57,433 nt of DNA from Saprospiraceae bacterium (GCA_027080725.1 JALWRC010000061.1:1-57433), one strand, 5' to 3'; counted from the stretch's first letter, positions 10,559 through 20,269 are shown. The notes: generated by a model from the letters alone, not told the origin. Program-made: numbers and translations.

Positions 10559-11788
10559 TTAGTAGACTGTTATTTTTTTGTAAAAGGTAGAATTCGGGCC
10601 ATAAAAGTACACAATATAATGACCACTTGTGAGGGGGTATGAAAATTTATACCTTTTTCGATGAGAAATGTCCCCTTGTTGGATGATTTGGCCTGTAATG
10701 GACAGCAGTTGAACCTTCCATCCTTCAGGGGCCACAATTTCAGAGCTGATAATAATGCTTTTCTCTTTCATCGAGTAGTGACAGTGAAGGTGTTGGCGCC
10801 AGGATTGATTCGTACCGAGTTCGTTACAAGCTGCTCCCAGCAGCCCAGGGCGTTTGACGTGGAGAAGGAAGCGGGAGGCATTGACCTGATCTTGAGTGAA
10901 CATCAATAGACAGCGGTCCGGAGAGAAAGCCATATAATTCATGTACATGTCCAGGGAGTTACAAGAAATCTGGGGAGTTTCAGGGCATAGTTCCTGGTTG
11001 TAGTAATGCCCTTGGTTTGGAGTGTCCTCGATGTTGTCATCTACTTCACAGGACGCCTTAAAGCATCCCGGCAGATGGCAAAGACCTAGATAATGTCCCA
11101 TTTCGTGGATAAGGGTCCGCGACATGCTGTATGGTCCTTCTGATTTGAGGAGATAGCGCACTTCCAATACAATCCCATCCTCCGGCTTACCGGCTACATC
11201 CGGAAAGGTCGAGTATCCGAGTAGGTTATTGCCAATCTCCCCTATCCAAATATTGAGGTACTTCTCAGGGTCCCAGGCATTGGCCCCTCCCAAACTGTCA
11301 TATTTTATCCTTTGCCTTTTGTTTTTGCCAATATCTCTTAATTGAGTTTGATGCCGGGTGATACGCAACTTAGATCTACCTCCCGGTAAAACTTCCGAAA
11401 GACAGAGGCGAATACCCATTGCGGCTGCGAAGGGCTTAAAATGCGCCGGAATGCCGTTATTTTCCCTGTTGGAGGTTTGCAGAGCCGCATTGATGATGTC
11501 CACTTGATCTAATATGGCAGCATCTGAAATGTTTTGTTCTTCCGTCCGGTAAACAATGTGAAAAACGACCGGAATTTCAAGTGGTCCCCGAAGGTTGCCG
11601 GCCGAAGGTGTTCTAATCAACGTCCGGAGCTTGTTCCATTCTTCCATGGCGCTTGCATCGTGTGCCAAGTACTCTTGGTGATATTCGTCTGTTCCACAGC
11701 GAAAAGGGTTTTGAGCCATCGTGGGGTGAGTGGAACAAAACGTGGAGCACATCATGAGTGCTACGTGCCATAGAAATCTCCAGCGCAT
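10559..11788 (-). CDS. Secreted M43-type (pappalysin-like) metalloprotease with T9SS sorting domain
   Basis: 409 residues: signal peptide (about 1-25, ending TMAQ) and a zinc metalloprotease domain with HEMGHYLGLCH (H228, E229, H232, H238), matching HExxHxxGxxH of metzincins. A Met-turn-like segment follows (DMYMNYMAF). Cysteines around the active site (CHLPGCFKASC) are typical of cytophagalysin/pappalysin M43 enzymes. The last 75 residues (KVQLLSITGQIIQQGD...KKITVY) look like a Por secretion/T9SS type A sorting domain, so export across the outer membrane by type IX secretion is inferred. It heads a probable three-gene minus-strand unit. Confidence 0.86.
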   Translation of the reverse strand: MRWRFLWHVALMMCSTFCSTHPTMAQNPFRCGTDEYHQEYLAHDASAMEEWNKLRTLIRTPSAGNLRGPLEIPVVFHIVYRTEEQNISDAAILDQVDIINAALQTSNRENNGIPAHFKPFAAAMGIRLCLSEVLPGGRSKLRITRHQTQLRDIGKNKRQRIKYDSLGGANAWDPEKYLNIWIGEIGNNLLGYSTFPDVAGKPEDGIVLEVRYLLKSEGPYSMSRTLIHEMGHYLGLCHLPGCFKASCEVDDNIEDTPNQGHYYNQELCPETPQISCNSLDMYMNYMAFSPDRCLLMFTQDQVNASRFLLHVKRPGLLGAACNELGTNQSWRQHLHCHYSMKEKSIIISSEIVAPEGWKVQLLSITGQIIQQGDISHRKRYKFSYPLTSGHYIVYFYGPNSTFYKKITVY

Positions 11789-11862
11789 GGGATAAGCAAA
11801 TTGTGTTATATGTGTATTAACGTCGAATCCTTTTTAAAAGTTGCATTTGTCTTGTAGATGGC

Positions 11863-12630
11863 CTATTGGGAATCCAATTGTAACGCAAAACAATGCAATC
11901 CCTTCAGGGGGAGATACCGGTCAATAATACAGGGGAGACCGAGTAAAGGGGCCATAATTTGGCATTGTCCACCGGTCAGAATACATTGAAAATTGGAGTG
12001 GTATTCGGCCTCAATATCCTTCAAAGCATACTTTATCATTCCTATATATCCTTTTACAATTCCGTTTTGGATGGCGGTGGTTGTCGTATCACCCAAGGCG
12101 TTTTTCGGGAGTTCGATTGGGACTTCATGCAACAGTTGGGTAGCTCCTGTCAATGCGGTGATAGATGTGTTAATGCCCGGGCAGATATTGACTCCGAGCA
12201 GGGTGCCCTCTTTGCTGAGACCTGTAATAGTCATAGCGGTGCCAAAATCTATGATGATTTTGTCGCCTCTGTAATGTTGATGAGCACCCAAGGTGTTGGC
12301 CACTATATCTGCTCCGATCTCCTGGATATTGGGGATGTGAATGGGTAATTTGGAAAACTTTGCTCTATTAAATAGCGTATAGTGGATGTTATGTTCTTCA
12401 AGGATTTGAATAACTATGGGTGTGTTTTCCGGGTGAACGCTGCTCAGAATACAATGGTTAATGTCGTAGGGCGATAGCCGGTGCTGGAGGAGATGCTCGA
12501 CCAGGTAACTGTAGAAGTGATGGAGGATCTCAACTTTGTTGGACGGTTGTGACCAAGCAGACTTTAGAGTGTTGTCTTTGAATATTCCAGAAGATATGGT
12601 GGAATTGCCTATGTCCACTGTCAAATACAT
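11863..12630 (-). CDS. coaX: Type III pantothenate kinase
   Basis: 255 residues from the ATG at 12630 (MYLTVDIGNS). An in-frame TTG six codons earlier is less likely because the family begins with the DIGN phosphate-binding motif. Other family landmarks: EIGADIVANTLGAHQHY (GADR-like motif, here GAD with I in place of R), KIIIDFGTAMTI (second phosphate loop), PGINTSITAL and ILTGGQ. It carries out the first step of coenzyme A synthesis and belongs to the ASKHA superfamily. A well-formed promoter lies just upstream, and the dispersed TATGAAATGG motif occupies the space between it and the start codon. Divergent from the DUF1800 gene. Confidence 0.93.
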   Translation of the reverse strand: MYLTVDIGNSTISSGIFKDNTLKSAWSQPSNKVEILHHFYSYLVEHLLQHRLSPYDINHCILSSVHPENTPIVIQILEEHNIHYTLFNRAKFSKLPIHIPNIQEIGADIVANTLGAHQHYRGDKIIIDFGTAMTITGLSKEGTLLGVNICPGINTSITALTGATQLLHEVPIELPKNALGDTTTTAIQNGIVKGYIGMIKYALKDIEAEYHSNFQCILTGGQCQIMAPLLGLPCIIDRYLPLKGLHCFALQLDSQ

Positions 12631-12656
12631 GTCAACCATTTCATACAAAAAAAATA

Positions 12657-12686
12657 CAAAAATAGACTAAAAATTGACATTATCAA
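12657..12686 (-). promoter_or_regulatory. Promoter of coaX
   Basis: Minus-strand TTG (12686-12684), a 19-bp spacer, then TATTTTTG (12664-12657), a full TAnnTTTG match. The predicted leader is only about 20 nt. Confidence 0.6.
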
Positions 12687-12720
12687 TTTTTTTCTCTAAT
12701 TACATTTTTCTTCGAAAGCA

Positions 12721-12750
12721 TTGGAAGTGTGGTTATATTTACTATATTTG
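12721..12750 (+). promoter_or_regulatory. Promoter of the DUF1800 gene
   Basis: TTG (12721-12723), a 19-bp spacer, then TATATTTG (12743-12750). It is an ideal Bacteroidota sigma-A-like promoter placed 21 bp ahead of the ATG at 12772. Confidence 0.62.
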
Positions 12751-12771
12751 TAGTGAGCAAAATGAAAAAGC

Positions 12772-14394
12772 ATGATAAATACAACACATGGCGTTCAAAC
12801 CGGGCTAACAAAAGCGTCTCCAACCCCTCCCGCCGGGCTCGAACCCTTTTCCGGAGAATGGAACAGTAAGACGGCCTCTCACTTATTGAGGAGGCTGACA
12901 TTTGGAGCTTCATACCGGGAAGTCCAACAGGCGATAAAGGATGGACTGGATAAAACCATCGATAAGCTATTCCGGCCTATTCGCAATGTGCCGGAGCCAA
13001 TAAGCTACTATTTTAAAAATGATCCTAAAGTGCCCGTCGGGGAGACCTGGGTAGGAAAGGCTTATACTCCGGGAGTAAGCGGGTTGTCAAACGCAAGGAG
13101 AAACTCTCTGTTTGCCTGGATTGTAGGGCGTATGTTGGAAGAGCGGTATAATATTATGCCCAAACTATTGCTGTTTTGGCATAATCATTTGGTGATAGAC
13201 GGAGGCTCTTACGCGGAGTTGAGTTACAATTATATTTTGTTGTTACGCAAGCATGCTTTGGGAAACTTCAGGCAGCTGATGAAGGATATTACGATCGAGC
13301 CGGCCATGTTGCGTTATCTGAATGGTAATACCTCGACCGCACGTGCTCCCAACGAAAATTATGCAAGGGAGTTGATGGAACTTTTTACCCTCGGCAAAGG
13401 CCCCTTGACTGGTCCGGGCGACTATACGACCTACACAGAGCATGATATCAAAGAGATTGCTAAGGCATTGACGGGGTGGTATTACAACTCTAAGTTGTTT
13501 ATTGGGTTGTACAAGTCCGGCAGGCATGATAAGACCACTAAAAAGCTGTCGCACCGTTTTAACGGGATAACCATAAAGGACCAGGGAAGTGGGGAGTATA
13601 AGGCGGTTATTGATATTATTTTTAGACGGGAAGAAGTGGCTCCTTTCATCGTAAGAAAATTGTACGTCTGGTATCTCAATTCGGAAATTACTCCGGAGAT
13701 TGAAGCCAATGTTATTCAACCACTCGCCACTATTTTTCGAGACAGCGATTATGAGGTGGAGCCGGTATTGCGAGCCTTGTTCTCGAGCCAACATTTTTTT
13801 AACGAATGTGCATTTGGCAGTATGCTGAAAAGTCCGATGGATCATTTTATGCACGTGTTTCAGACTTTGAAATTAAGTGCGCCCAAGTCATTGACAGAGC
13901 GTTATAGGTTTTGGAGAAGCATATGGACCTATCAAAACACGTCCGGGCAGGCCTGGTTCAATCAACCGAGCGTGGCGGGATGGCCTGCGTACTATCAAGA
14001 GCCTGTGTTTTATAAATATTGGATTAGTCCTGTTGCATTGTCGATACGAAAGAAAATAGTCGGATACTTTATAAATAGTCGCGTAAAGGTGGCAAAGAAG
14101 TATTACGGGCTACAACTTGTGGAGGTAGTGGACGAATTTAAAGACCCATTCGATCCCAATGAAGTTATTCGAGAGCTCTGCAAATTGCTCTTTTCTCAAG
14201 CTCCATCTGATAAACAGATAGAATATCTCAAGCAAAATGCCCTTATTCCCGGACTCCCCGATTTCGAATGGACGGAGGAATATGGTGATTATGCAGACAA
14301 TCCTCAAGATGAGGCCAAGAAGAATGCAGTTCTCAAACGCTTGAGGAAGTTGATGGAATTGATGCTAAATATGCCGGAGTTTTACATACAATAA
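12772..14394 (+). CDS. DUF1800 family protein
   Basis: 540 residues. Family landmarks: HLLRRLTFGAS near residue 40, LLLFWHNHLV (about 130-140), YILLLRKHALGNFRQLMKDI, MLRYLNGNTSTARAPNENYARELMELFTLG, and the EIAKALTGW motif. DUF1800 proteins have no established biochemical role; they are nearly always encoded beside a DUF1501 protein, as here. No clear signal peptide is visible at the chosen start. An alternative ATG at 12762 is in another frame and is short, so it is rejected. It is likely the first gene of a two-gene unit with the DUF1501 gene 120 bp downstream. Confidence 0.88.
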   Translation: MINTTHGVQTGLTKASPTPPAGLEPFSGEWNSKTASHLLRRLTFGASYREVQQAIKDGLDKTIDKLFRPIRNVPEPISYYFKNDPKVPVGETWVGKAYTPGVSGLSNARRNSLFAWIVGRMLEERYNIMPKLLLFWHNHLVIDGGSYAELSYNYILLLRKHALGNFRQLMKDITIEPAMLRYLNGNTSTARAPNENYARELMELFTLGKGPLTGPGDYTTYTEHDIKEIAKALTGWYYNSKLFIGLYKSGRHDKTTKKLSHRFNGITIKDQGSGEYKAVIDIIFRREEVAPFIVRKLYVWYLNSEITPEIEANVIQPLATIFRDSDYEVEPVLRALFSSQHFFNECAFGSMLKSPMDHFMHVFQTLKLSAPKSLTERYRFWRSIWTYQNTSGQAWFNQPSVAGWPAYYQEPVFYKYWISPVALSIRKKIVGYFINSRVKVAKKYYGLQLVEVVDEFKDPFDPNEVIRELCKLLFSQAPSDKQIEYLKQNALIPGLPDFEWTEEYGDYADNPQDEAKKNAVLKRLRKLMELMLNMPEFYIQ

Positions 14395-14514
14395 CTGAAG
14401 AAAAGGTCACAATGAAACCGACATGATTAGACAATTATTCTGCACATACTGAAATGATTGTTTTAATCATCCAAGGTTCTATCTGACCTTTAAGTGACAA
14501 TAAAAAGCAAACAG

Positions 14515-16074
14515 ATGAAAAGAAGGACATTTATAAAGAATAGCTCGCTGCTAACATTACCCTTGCTCATTAACGGGACCCGGTTTTCCGCTCTTGCTAA
14601 GGGGAGATACAATGAGATTTTTGGAGAAGGAAACAGCGATCGTGTGTTAGTTTTAATCAAGATGGGAGGGGGCAATGACACCCTCAATACCATTTTGCCT
14701 TTGGAGTACTATGATAATTTGGCTAAAGTCCGGTCAAATATCCTCATCCCATCGTCCAAAGCGATACATATTAATGATGAAGTCGGATTGCATCCTGCAA
14801 TGGAAGGAATCCGGGATGTATTTGAAGATGGTCGGCTACGTATCATAAGGGCAGTGGGGTATCCGAGTCAGAATCGCTCCCACTTTAGGAGTTCGGACAT
14901 TTGGAACACCGGGAGTAAATCTAAGGAGTATAAATCCACCGGTTGGTTGGGAGATTATCTTCATGATCTTCATCCTACTTTTCCGATGGATTATCCGAAC
15001 AACGATTATCCGGACCCATTGGCCATTACCATTAGCGCTTCGGCAGCCGAGAATTGTCAAGGACCGGAGGTGAATTACAGTTTTGCTCTAACCAGTACCT
15101 CGGGACTTTCCTCCTTAGAACAAAATGATGACCAGGAAGCCCCGGACACATGCTTTGGACACAATCTGGAATTCATGAGGGAATCCTTTCGACAGGCGAA
15201 TTTGTATTCCGAAAGGATTAAAGAAGCTTACGAAAAGGGAAAGAACCTGTCTGATCTCTATCCGGATAAAAATATTTTGGCGTCGAGACTCAAGTTGATA
15301 GCCAGACTGATCTCAGGTGGCCTCAAAACACGTATTTTTGTCGTTAGTGCCGGAGGGTATGACACCCATTCGAATCAGGTGGAAGCGGGAGATGTTACCA
15401 AGGGTAGGCACGCTTTGTTGCTCAGTGCACTTTCTGATGGCATCAGAGCGTTTCAGGATGACTTGATAGAATTGGGACTTGAGAAAAGAGTGCTCGGAAT
15501 GACCCATTCCGAATTCGGGCGTAGAATTCGTTCCAATGCCAGTGCCGGGACAGATCATGGTGATGCTGTAGGGATGTTTGTGTTTGGCGAATGTGTCAGC
15601 GGTGGATTGCTGGGAGACAATCCGGAAATTTCCGATACGGTTAGTAAGAATGAAGCGGTACCATATCAATTTGATTTTCGAACGGTTTATGGTTCTATTT
15701 TGGTGGATTGGATGGGTGTTTCGGAGGATTACGTCAAGAATAATTTGTTTGAAGATTTTGTTAAACTACCGATCATCAGTGGATGTGCAACCAATGCAGC
15801 CGTTGATGTCTCAATCATCGATGCGGTGGATTTGGAGATATCCCCCAATCCCGCTCATGAGAGCGTCATGTTGACGTGGAAGAGGACAGGGTTGCCAGGT
15901 TCGATTATATTATCTGACGAAATGGGTGGAATCATCCGTCAGGTACAAATATCACGTGGTACGGCAGCTGTTCTCCGGCAACGCTTTGATATTGGTAGCC
16001 TTCCCGTCGGTGTGTACTACCTGAAGGTTGTAGAGGGACATTTGCACAAAGTAAAGCGCTTTATCAAAGTTTAG
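14515..16074 (+). CDS. DUF1501 family protein with T9SS sorting domain
   Basis: 519 residues from the ATG at 14515; the GTG 21 bp upstream is less likely. It begins with a Tat-like signal (MKRRTFIKNSSLLTLPLLI). The DUF1501 body, related to the alkaline phosphatase/sulfatase fold, includes VLVLIKMGGGNDTLNT, QNRSHFRSSDIW, VVSAGGYDTHSNQ, THSEFGRRIRSNASAGTDHG and a GLLGD segment. The last 75 residues (LEISPNPAHESVMLTW...) form a type IX sorting domain. Twin-arginine-like export plus T9SS sorting makes it a probable cell-surface or secreted partner of the upstream DUF1800 protein. The biochemical role is unknown. Confidence 0.9.
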   Translation: MKRRTFIKNSSLLTLPLLINGTRFSALAKGRYNEIFGEGNSDRVLVLIKMGGGNDTLNTILPLEYYDNLAKVRSNILIPSSKAIHINDEVGLHPAMEGIRDVFEDGRLRIIRAVGYPSQNRSHFRSSDIWNTGSKSKEYKSTGWLGDYLHDLHPTFPMDYPNNDYPDPLAITISASAAENCQGPEVNYSFALTSTSGLSSLEQNDDQEAPDTCFGHNLEFMRESFRQANLYSERIKEAYEKGKNLSDLYPDKNILASRLKLIARLISGGLKTRIFVVSAGGYDTHSNQVEAGDVTKGRHALLLSALSDGIRAFQDDLIELGLEKRVLGMTHSEFGRRIRSNASAGTDHGDAVGMFVFGECVSGGLLGDNPEISDTVSKNEAVPYQFDFRTVYGSILVDWMGVSEDYVKNNLFEDFVKLPIISGCATNAAVDVSIIDAVDLEISPNPAHESVMLTWKRTGLPGSIILSDEMGGIIRQVQISRGTAAVLRQRFDIGSLPVGVYYLKVVEGHLHKVKRFIKV

Positions 16075-16172
16075 CTTTGTCCGGTAAGATGAGTTTAGGG
16101 TTTGTTTTGTAGAAAAATCGAAAATTAAGGGTTTTGTTTACCTTTGCGCCGAAAAAATCCAAATATCCCGGA

Positions 16173-17114
16173 ATGGAACAGAGTAACCCCACCATCACAA
16201 ATCGCGTCTTAATGATAAGACCGGCAAATTTTGGGTACAATGCCGAGACAGCTGTGAATAATGCTTTTCAAAAAGTTCCTCGAGGAAAGTCCCATGAAAT
16301 CGCCCAAAAGGCATTAGCTGAATTTAACGCTCTTGTTGAACTCCTCAAAGAGCATCAAGTGGTGGTCGAGGTGATAGATGATACGCCCAAACCCAATAAG
16401 CCAGATGCACTTTTTCCGAATAATTGGATTAGTTTTCATTCCAGCGGTACTCTGGTGACCTATCCGATGTTTGCCCCATCCCGAAGGCATGAAAGGAGGG
16501 AGGACGTCATTGCTCAAATTGGAAAAAAGTACAATATTTCACGAAGGTATAGCTTTGAAATGTATGAGGCACAGGATGAGTTTCTTGAAGGTACGGGAAG
16601 TATGATTCTTGACCGTAGGAACAAAATATGTTACGCCTGTCTAAGTACACGAACCGAGATTACGTTATTGAATAAGTTTGGCCTTATTATGGGGTATGAA
16701 ATTGTACATTTTACGGCTGTAGACGAAGCGGATACTCCCATTTATCACACAAACGTCATAATGGCATTAGGTGAGGACTTTGTAGTAGTGGCGCGAGAGG
16801 CTATACAAGACCCTGAAGAGTGGAGTATATTGTCTTCTCGCATCTTGTCTTCTGGAAAATCAATCGTTGAAATCTCCATGGAACAGGTTCGGCACTTTGC
16901 CGGCAATATGCTGCAGCTCTCCAGCCTGACAGGCGAGCGTTTGATTGTAATGTCCACTCAAGCATTTAAGTCCTTGGAAAAGGGACAGTTATCTATCCTT
17001 AGTCAATCGTCCAAAATTATCCATACGCCCTTGGATACGATCGAGACGTATGGTGGCGGTTCTGCCCGATGTATGATCGCAGAAATATTTCTCCCACCTA
17101 AGACTGCTGTTTAG
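16173..17114 (+). CDS. ctlX: CtlX-like citrulline/arginine-modifying hydrolase (amidinotransferase superfamily)
   Basis: 313 residues from the ATG at 16173; a TTG-initiated frame from 16134 would overlap the promoter element TACCTTTG (16139-16146), so it is rejected. It belongs to the guanidino-group modifying superfamily: MIRPANFGYN at the start, DALFPNNWISFH (acidic substrate-binding motif), FLEGTGSMILDR and a C-terminal GGGSARCMIAEIF carrying the catalytic-type cysteine. The sequence resembles Bacteroidota proteins annotated as arginine deiminase-related or citrulline-utilisation hydrolase CtlX. The exact substrate (citrulline, arginine or a derivative) is inferred. It lies 98 bp after the DUF1501 gene, with its own -7 element. 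Confidence 0.8.
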   Translation: MEQSNPTITNRVLMIRPANFGYNAETAVNNAFQKVPRGKSHEIAQKALAEFNALVELLKEHQVVVEVIDDTPKPNKPDALFPNNWISFHSSGTLVTYPMFAPSRRHERREDVIAQIGKKYNISRRYSFEMYEAQDEFLEGTGSMILDRRNKICYACLSTRTEITLLNKFGLIMGYEIVHFTAVDEADTPIYHTNVIMALGEDFVVVAREAIQDPEEWSILSSRILSSGKSIVEISMEQVRHFAGNMLQLSSLTGERLIVMSTQAFKSLEKGQLSILSQSSKIIHTPLDTIETYGGGSARCMIAEIFLPPKTAV

Positions 17115-17274
17115 TTCTTTGTTTTTCCCTTTAACATTCATATTCCTCACTTAGGTTTTCTGAAGTTCGTAGGTATTATTAAAAATTATGTTTTTAACTT
17201 ATATTTGATTCTGTTAATTCACTATCCATTGAGCATTAGGGGTAAAAGTATAGAAAAAAAATATATGAATATAT

Positions 17275-17304
17275 TTTGAATATTAAAAGGTATGCTTACT
17301 TTTG
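17275..17304 (+). promoter_or_regulatory. Promoter of the TonB-dependent receptor gene
   Basis: TTTG (17275-17278), an 18-bp spacer, then TACTTTTG (17297-17304). It overlaps and rules out an ATG at 17292 as the start and supports the ATG at 17334. Confidence 0.58.
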
Positions 17305-17333
17305 CGGTAATTATAAACCTAAAATGTGTTAAC

Positions 17334-20117
17334 ATGAACAAAATCTTACTGTTATTATTAGTTGCCCTGAGTACATCGGTGTATTCACAAAAGGTTTCCG
17401 GCCACGTTGTGGATGGAGATTCGGGCGATCCTCTGTTGGGGGCTAATGTCCTAGTTAAAAACACCAACAAGGGAACTGTGACTGACTTCAACGGTTACTT
17501 TGAATTGTTTTTGGACAATATTGACGGACAAGTTCTGGAAGTATCCTACTTAGGGTATGATCCTGTTGAAATTACCCTTTCCGGAGCAGATGGAGATGTG
17601 ATGCTAGGCAATGTAGAACTTGCTGCAGCTGGAGTAGGTCTTAGTACGGTTCAAGTAATCGCAGATTATGCGGTAGAACGCAAAACCCCTGTCGCTGTAG
17701 CGGTCTTGGACCAAAAGAAAATCGAGAAGGTTTTGGGGTCAAGAGATATTCCAATGGCCATGAACATTACACCTTCAGTTTATGCGACAGAGCAAGGTGG
17801 TGGGGCAGGAGATGCCCGGATAAACGTACGTGGCTTTAACCAAAGAAATGTGGCGATTATGATCAATGGGGTTCCTGTAAATGACATGGAAAACGGTTGG
17901 GTATATTGGTCCAATTGGGATGGTGTTGCAGATGCTACTTCCAGTATTCAGCTTCAGAGAGGATTGAGCGCGGTCAATCTGGCTACTCCATCTATCGGAG
18001 GAACTATGAATATCGTCACCAGTCCTGCAGAAAAGGAAATGGGAGGTGTCGCCAAATTTGAGTATGGTTCCGGCAATTTCCTGAAGATGACCCTTACAGG
18101 CCATACCGGTATGATCAACGATAAATTTGCCATGAGTGGTAGCATTGTCCGAAAGGTAGGAAATGGAATAGTGGATAAGACTTGGACGGACGCATGGGCG
18201 TACTATTTGGGTGCTTCTTACATCGTTAATAAGACCAGCAAATTGGAATTGTTTGCTCTAGCAGCACCGCAAAGACACGGTCAGAATTTGTACAAGCAAA
18301 ATTTGGCAGTTTATGATGCCGAATATGCTTTGTCTCTGCCTAATAATGGTTATGATGCCGACTATAGCAAAAAACTGGTCGAAAAAGGGCGTTTGTTTAA
18401 TCAAAACTGGACAGATATTGACCCATCTTACGATGGCGAGCAATATTGGAACGGCAAGACCCACAAACGTCATGCTTCTGACTATATTAACTCTCGCGAG
18501 AACTTCTATAATAAGCCGCTTATCAACTTGAACTATTCTACCAAGTGGGCGGATAATATCGATCACTATACGGTATTGTATTACTCCGGTGGTACCGGTG
18601 GAGGTTCCGGTACGATGGGTAGTGTCTATCGCAGGGATGCTGGGGGAAAACTTGGCGATGAAGGATATAAGTTCTATTATGGTTCTTCTCCATGGAAGTA
18701 CGACTTCAATGAACAAGTCCGTGTGAATGGTGCAGGGGCCGATACCTTTTATGTAGATAAGAAAGCTAAACCAAAAGCGGATAAGCAATCCATTGGTATC
18801 CTGAGAAACTCCAGAAATAATCAGGTGACTTGGGGTGCGATTTCTAAAGTTAAGGTAAAGTGGAACAAGGCCCTTGGTTCGACCTTTGGTGTCGATGGTA
18901 GGATTGCTACAATAGAGCACTTTAGAGAGGTGAGAGACCTATTGGGAGGTGATTATTATATCGATAATTCAGATGAGTTTAACCCCAATAAAACAACCAA
19001 ATTGGGAGACAGAGTTGCTTACAACTTCACCAACGATGTAAAATGGCTGGGTGGTTTTGCTCAGACAGAATACAGTATGGGTGGCCTTTCTGCTTATGGA
19101 ATGATCGGATATTCCGTAATTAACTACAACTACCTCAATCATTTCAAGAAAGGAGATGATGGCAACGAGTTGGAAGCTAAAACAGGAAATATTGCAGGTT
19201 ATCAAGTTAAGGGCGGTGCCAACTATCTTGTAAATAATAATGTCAATGTGTTTGCGAATGTAGGATTAGTATCCAAAGTGCCTATTTTTGATGCGGTCAT
19301 TGATGACCGGTCAGGTGTCGTGGCAAAAGATCCACAAAATGAGAAGTTTCAAGCATTTGAAGCAGGAGCCAACTTCTTCTCGAATGATAATTCCTTAAAG
19401 GCTCGCTTTAGCGGTTATTACACCAATTGGAAAAACCGTACAAAGAATATTCGAGTAACAGATATCGATGGAAACGAAGGATTTATCTACGTCACAGGTA
19501 TGGACCAACTGCACAAAGGAGTTGAGTTGGATGTCCAGTATCAACCAATCTCCATGCTTGAAATCGGTTTGGCAGGCTCTTTGGCCGATTGGCATTTTAC
19601 CAAAGATGTCGAAGGTACCTATAAGTCTTATGATTCAGGAGCACCTGAGGAAAAGACTTACACCTTTTACGCTAAGGATTTGAAGGTGGGGGATGCTCCA
19701 CAAACGCAAGCTGTATTCTCTTTAGGAGTACTACCGGTTAAAGATATGTTGATTCAGTTAATGGTTAGACATTATCGTGATTTTTATGCAGACTGGGATC
19801 CATTTTCAAGAACAACACTCGAAGAGAAAGACGGTGAACGAGTGCAAAGTTGGAAAGCTCCAGACTATACTTTGTTGGACCTTAACTTTAGCTATGACTT
19901 GCCTCTTAAGTCAAAGTATGGCATTTCATTATTTGCTCATGTATTCAACTTGACGGATGCATTGTATGTGCAAGATGCTGTTGATAATAGTCAGTACAAT
20001 GCCTATAAAGTGAAAGATGCTAATGGCAATCAAATCAATAGCCACACTGCCGCAACCGCTGAGGTATTTGTAGGCGCTCCAAGAAGATTTAATGTAGGGC
20101 TTAAAGTGAAGTTTTAA
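17334..20117 (+). CDS. TonB-dependent outer-membrane receptor with carboxypeptidase-like N-terminal domain
   Basis: 927 residues from the ATG at 17334, which opens the signal peptide MNKILLLLLVALSTSVYSQ. Next comes a CarboxypepD_reg-like beta-sandwich (about 21-105, GHVVDGDSGDPLLGANVLVK), a plug domain (about 115-235, with VRGFNQRNVAIMINGVPVND), and a long 22-strand-type barrel ending in an aromatic-rich NVGLKVKF. No SusD gene follows, so it is more likely an uptake receptor for a siderophore, cofactor or peptide than a polysaccharide system; the ligand is unknown. It has its own promoter and terminator, so it is probably monocistronic. Confidence 0.92.
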   Translation: MNKILLLLLVALSTSVYSQKVSGHVVDGDSGDPLLGANVLVKNTNKGTVTDFNGYFELFLDNIDGQVLEVSYLGYDPVEITLSGADGDVMLGNVELAAAGVGLSTVQVIADYAVERKTPVAVAVLDQKKIEKVLGSRDIPMAMNITPSVYATEQGGGAGDARINVRGFNQRNVAIMINGVPVNDMENGWVYWSNWDGVADATSSIQLQRGLSAVNLATPSIGGTMNIVTSPAEKEMGGVAKFEYGSGNFLKMTLTGHTGMINDKFAMSGSIVRKVGNGIVDKTWTDAWAYYLGASYIVNKTSKLELFALAAPQRHGQNLYKQNLAVYDAEYALSLPNNGYDADYSKKLVEKGRLFNQNWTDIDPSYDGEQYWNGKTHKRHASDYINSRENFYNKPLINLNYSTKWADNIDHYTVLYYSGGTGGGSGTMGSVYRRDAGGKLGDEGYKFYYGSSPWKYDFNEQVRVNGAGADTFYVDKKAKPKADKQSIGILRNSRNNQVTWGAISKVKVKWNKALGSTFGVDGRIATIEHFREVRDLLGGDYYIDNSDEFNPNKTTKLGDRVAYNFTNDVKWLGGFAQTEYSMGGLSAYGMIGYSVINYNYLNHFKKGDDGNELEAKTGNIAGYQVKGGANYLVNNNVNVFANVGLVSKVPIFDAVIDDRSGVVAKDPQNEKFQAFEAGANFFSNDNSLKARFSGYYTNWKNRTKNIRVTDIDGNEGFIYVTGMDQLHKGVELDVQYQPISMLEIGLAGSLADWHFTKDVEGTYKSYDSGAPEEKTYTFYAKDLKVGDAPQTQAVFSLGVLPVKDMLIQLMVRHYRDFYADWDPFSRTTLEEKDGERVQSWKAPDYTLLDLNFSYDLPLKSKYGISLFAHVFNLTDALYVQDAVDNSQYNAYKVKDANGNQINSHTAATAEVFVGAPRRFNVGLKVKF

Positions 20118-20148
20118 CTTGGATTATAAGTAATCCAAACATCATAAA

Positions 20149-20177
20149 GGGCACTTCTCCATGGAGTGCCCTTTTTT
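20149..20177 (+). terminator. Rho-independent terminator after the TonB receptor gene
   Basis: GGGCACT (20149-20155) pairs with AGTGCCC (20165-20171) around a 9-nt loop, followed by TTTTTT. Confidence 0.85.
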
Positions 20178-20269
20178 ATTGGGTTTCTCCGGTCAACTCC
20201 TTCGTTAAGTTTTGATTCTGAGTTTCCTATACTAATATCGAAGTATTATTGTCCTGAATGGGGATAGAG

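Noticed and set aside
13243-13854. 203-codon minus-strand frame inside the DUF1800 gene
   Set aside because: Antisense shadow; no promoter, start context or family match.
17292-17333. Longer N-terminus for the TonB receptor
   Set aside because: The -7 promoter element overlaps it and the signal peptide starts at 17334.
18258-18920. 220-codon minus-strand frame
   Set aside because: Antisense shadow of the TonB receptor gene.
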